Notes under the pieces: generated by a model
Database searches by the model: none
Seen by the model: only the letters and a program-made list of their open reading frames with translations
Told to the model about the DNA's origin: nothing
From: Pseudo-nitzschia pungens
Taxonomy: Eukaryota > Bacillariophyta > Bacillariophyceae > Bacillariales > Bacillariaceae
Assembly: GCA_037355855.1 (NCBI GenBank)
Contig: CM074760.1
Location: forward strand, 7,060,501 to 7,124,500
Direction of reading: 5' to 3'
DNA length: 64,000 nt
Position numbers and translations under genes: made by a program
Shown: one piece after another, positions 63,035-64,000 of the stretch
Numbering within the stretch: the stretch's first letter is position 1
Layout: each line of letters begins with the position of its first letter

Positions 63035-64000
63035 GCGCTGCCGATTCAGCCGGGGATCCTTTCGTTCGGATCGTCCGTGCGGGCATCGAACGGACGGATG
63101 GACGAATGGACGAATGGACGAATCAATCTGTTGCGGATGATTCCCCTACTTCTATGGAGTCGATAGAAACCAACTACGCGTACTATTTCAAAGTCCTATT
63201 CCGGAGAGAATTGGCACTATCAACTAAGGTATGAATATGAACTCCTACGAAGTACGTACCGGTACGTACTAAACTTTGGAATTTGGGAAACCAATGTCAA
63301 AGAACAAAGTTTACGATGGTCGCTAAGACTAATTACCAGGTAATCTTACTTCGTCTTTCACTCGAAAGCCGTAACAAAAAAATAATGGATGTAACTTTCC
63401 AGGAAACTCCAACAAAAGTGAGGTTGTCCATTCCGAGTGCTGATAGTGTGTTTTGTCTCGTGTCTAGTGTCTAGTGTCTCTTGTGGTCGCCCTCGCCTCC
63501 TTTCATGTGAATCCAACCCAAGCAAGTACAAGTATTGAGTAAGGTTATTTATTGCCCCTTGCCTGCTTCCAAGGGATAAGTTACGCACGAGTTTCGAAGT
63601 TGTGATTGGGATTCATTCCAAATCGATGGAAGCTCGCATCGCGCTTTTCAAAAAAGCCCGTCTCTGCGCGCAGCGACGACTCGCGCTGTATCATTATTTT
63701 TATCGCAGTAATGCGTGCATGCGTGCCCGCTAGCGGCACTCGTGACGAGCCTCATCGGCAAGGTTGGCCAATCTGCGGTTTTGAAATTCACCAATTTAGA
63801 AATTTAGAAATAATAATTTTCGAAAGACGCACAGGACTCGGTGGCAAAGAACGATGAAGCAGTAAGGTGAACTTACCATTCGTAGTGATAATAAGACCTT
63901 ACCGCCATCATTGTGAATAGCAACGCTGATGAGGAACACCAGAAAGTCCGGGATAGAGAAACTGATTCGGTACGAGTACGAGTAAGGTTACGGTACCAAC
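63035..64000. other. Intergenic region to the right edge
   Basis: GGACGAAT repeats occur at 63090-63125, just after the dehydrogenase-like gene. Many GTAAGGTTA/GTACGAGTA words occur near 63240-63270, 63540 and 63970-63995. Frames here are short and have no recognisable domain. Confidence 0.5.

Overview
This window looks like nuclear DNA of a diatom, most likely a raphid pennate (inference; no rRNA or plastid marker gene is present). The reasons are: intron-poor protein genes with short GT-AG introns; N-termini of the diatom plastid type (signal peptide followed by a phenylalanine, as in VQG-FAP and SRA-FAT); a membrane-anchored fusion of S-adenosylmethionine decarboxylase with an aminopropyltransferase, an architecture proposed for long-chain polyamine synthesis in diatoms; a metalloprotease with a GSPT-repeat tail; a degraded DUF288/STELLO-type gene; and the usual eukaryotic cell machinery (exocyst, nuclear pore, ribosome biogenesis).

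Layout. 1-9 kb: an F-box-like gene cut by the left edge, an NTF2-like gene, a four-exon GMC oxidoreductase, then repeat-rich DNA with a 545-bp MITE. 9-27 kb is gene-dense: MsrB-MsrA fusion, Sec14/CRAL-TRIO protein, fructosamine kinase, Exo70, an EXS-domain membrane protein, a minisatellite, and the polyamine fusion enzyme. 28-34 kb: one very large Nup160-like gene. 35-40 kb: two decayed glycosyltransferase-like genes and a frameshifted M11 metalloprotease. 40-43.5 kb: microsatellite-rich DNA with a 500-N gap. 43.5-54 kb: J-domain membrane protein, ankyrin/coiled-coil protein, L1-domain nucleolar protein, MFS transporter, and two plastid-targeted proteins of unknown function. 54-56 kb: a palindromic array and a second copy of the minisatellite in the opposite orientation. 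56-63 kb: GH28-like enzyme, sarcosine/dimethylglycine dehydrogenase-like gene with three frameshifts, and a degenerate iron-alcohol-dehydrogenase-like protein.

Genes lie on both strands with no operons, and several pairs converge with short gaps (48.8/49.0 kb, 57.70/57.75 kb). No single pathway unites the window. The most notable items are the polyamine fusion enzyme, the seven-repeat YxFGD plastid protein, the nearly uniform +1 polarity of the frameshifts, and the Stowaway-like MITE. Functions are called by motif reading only; no database search was run.
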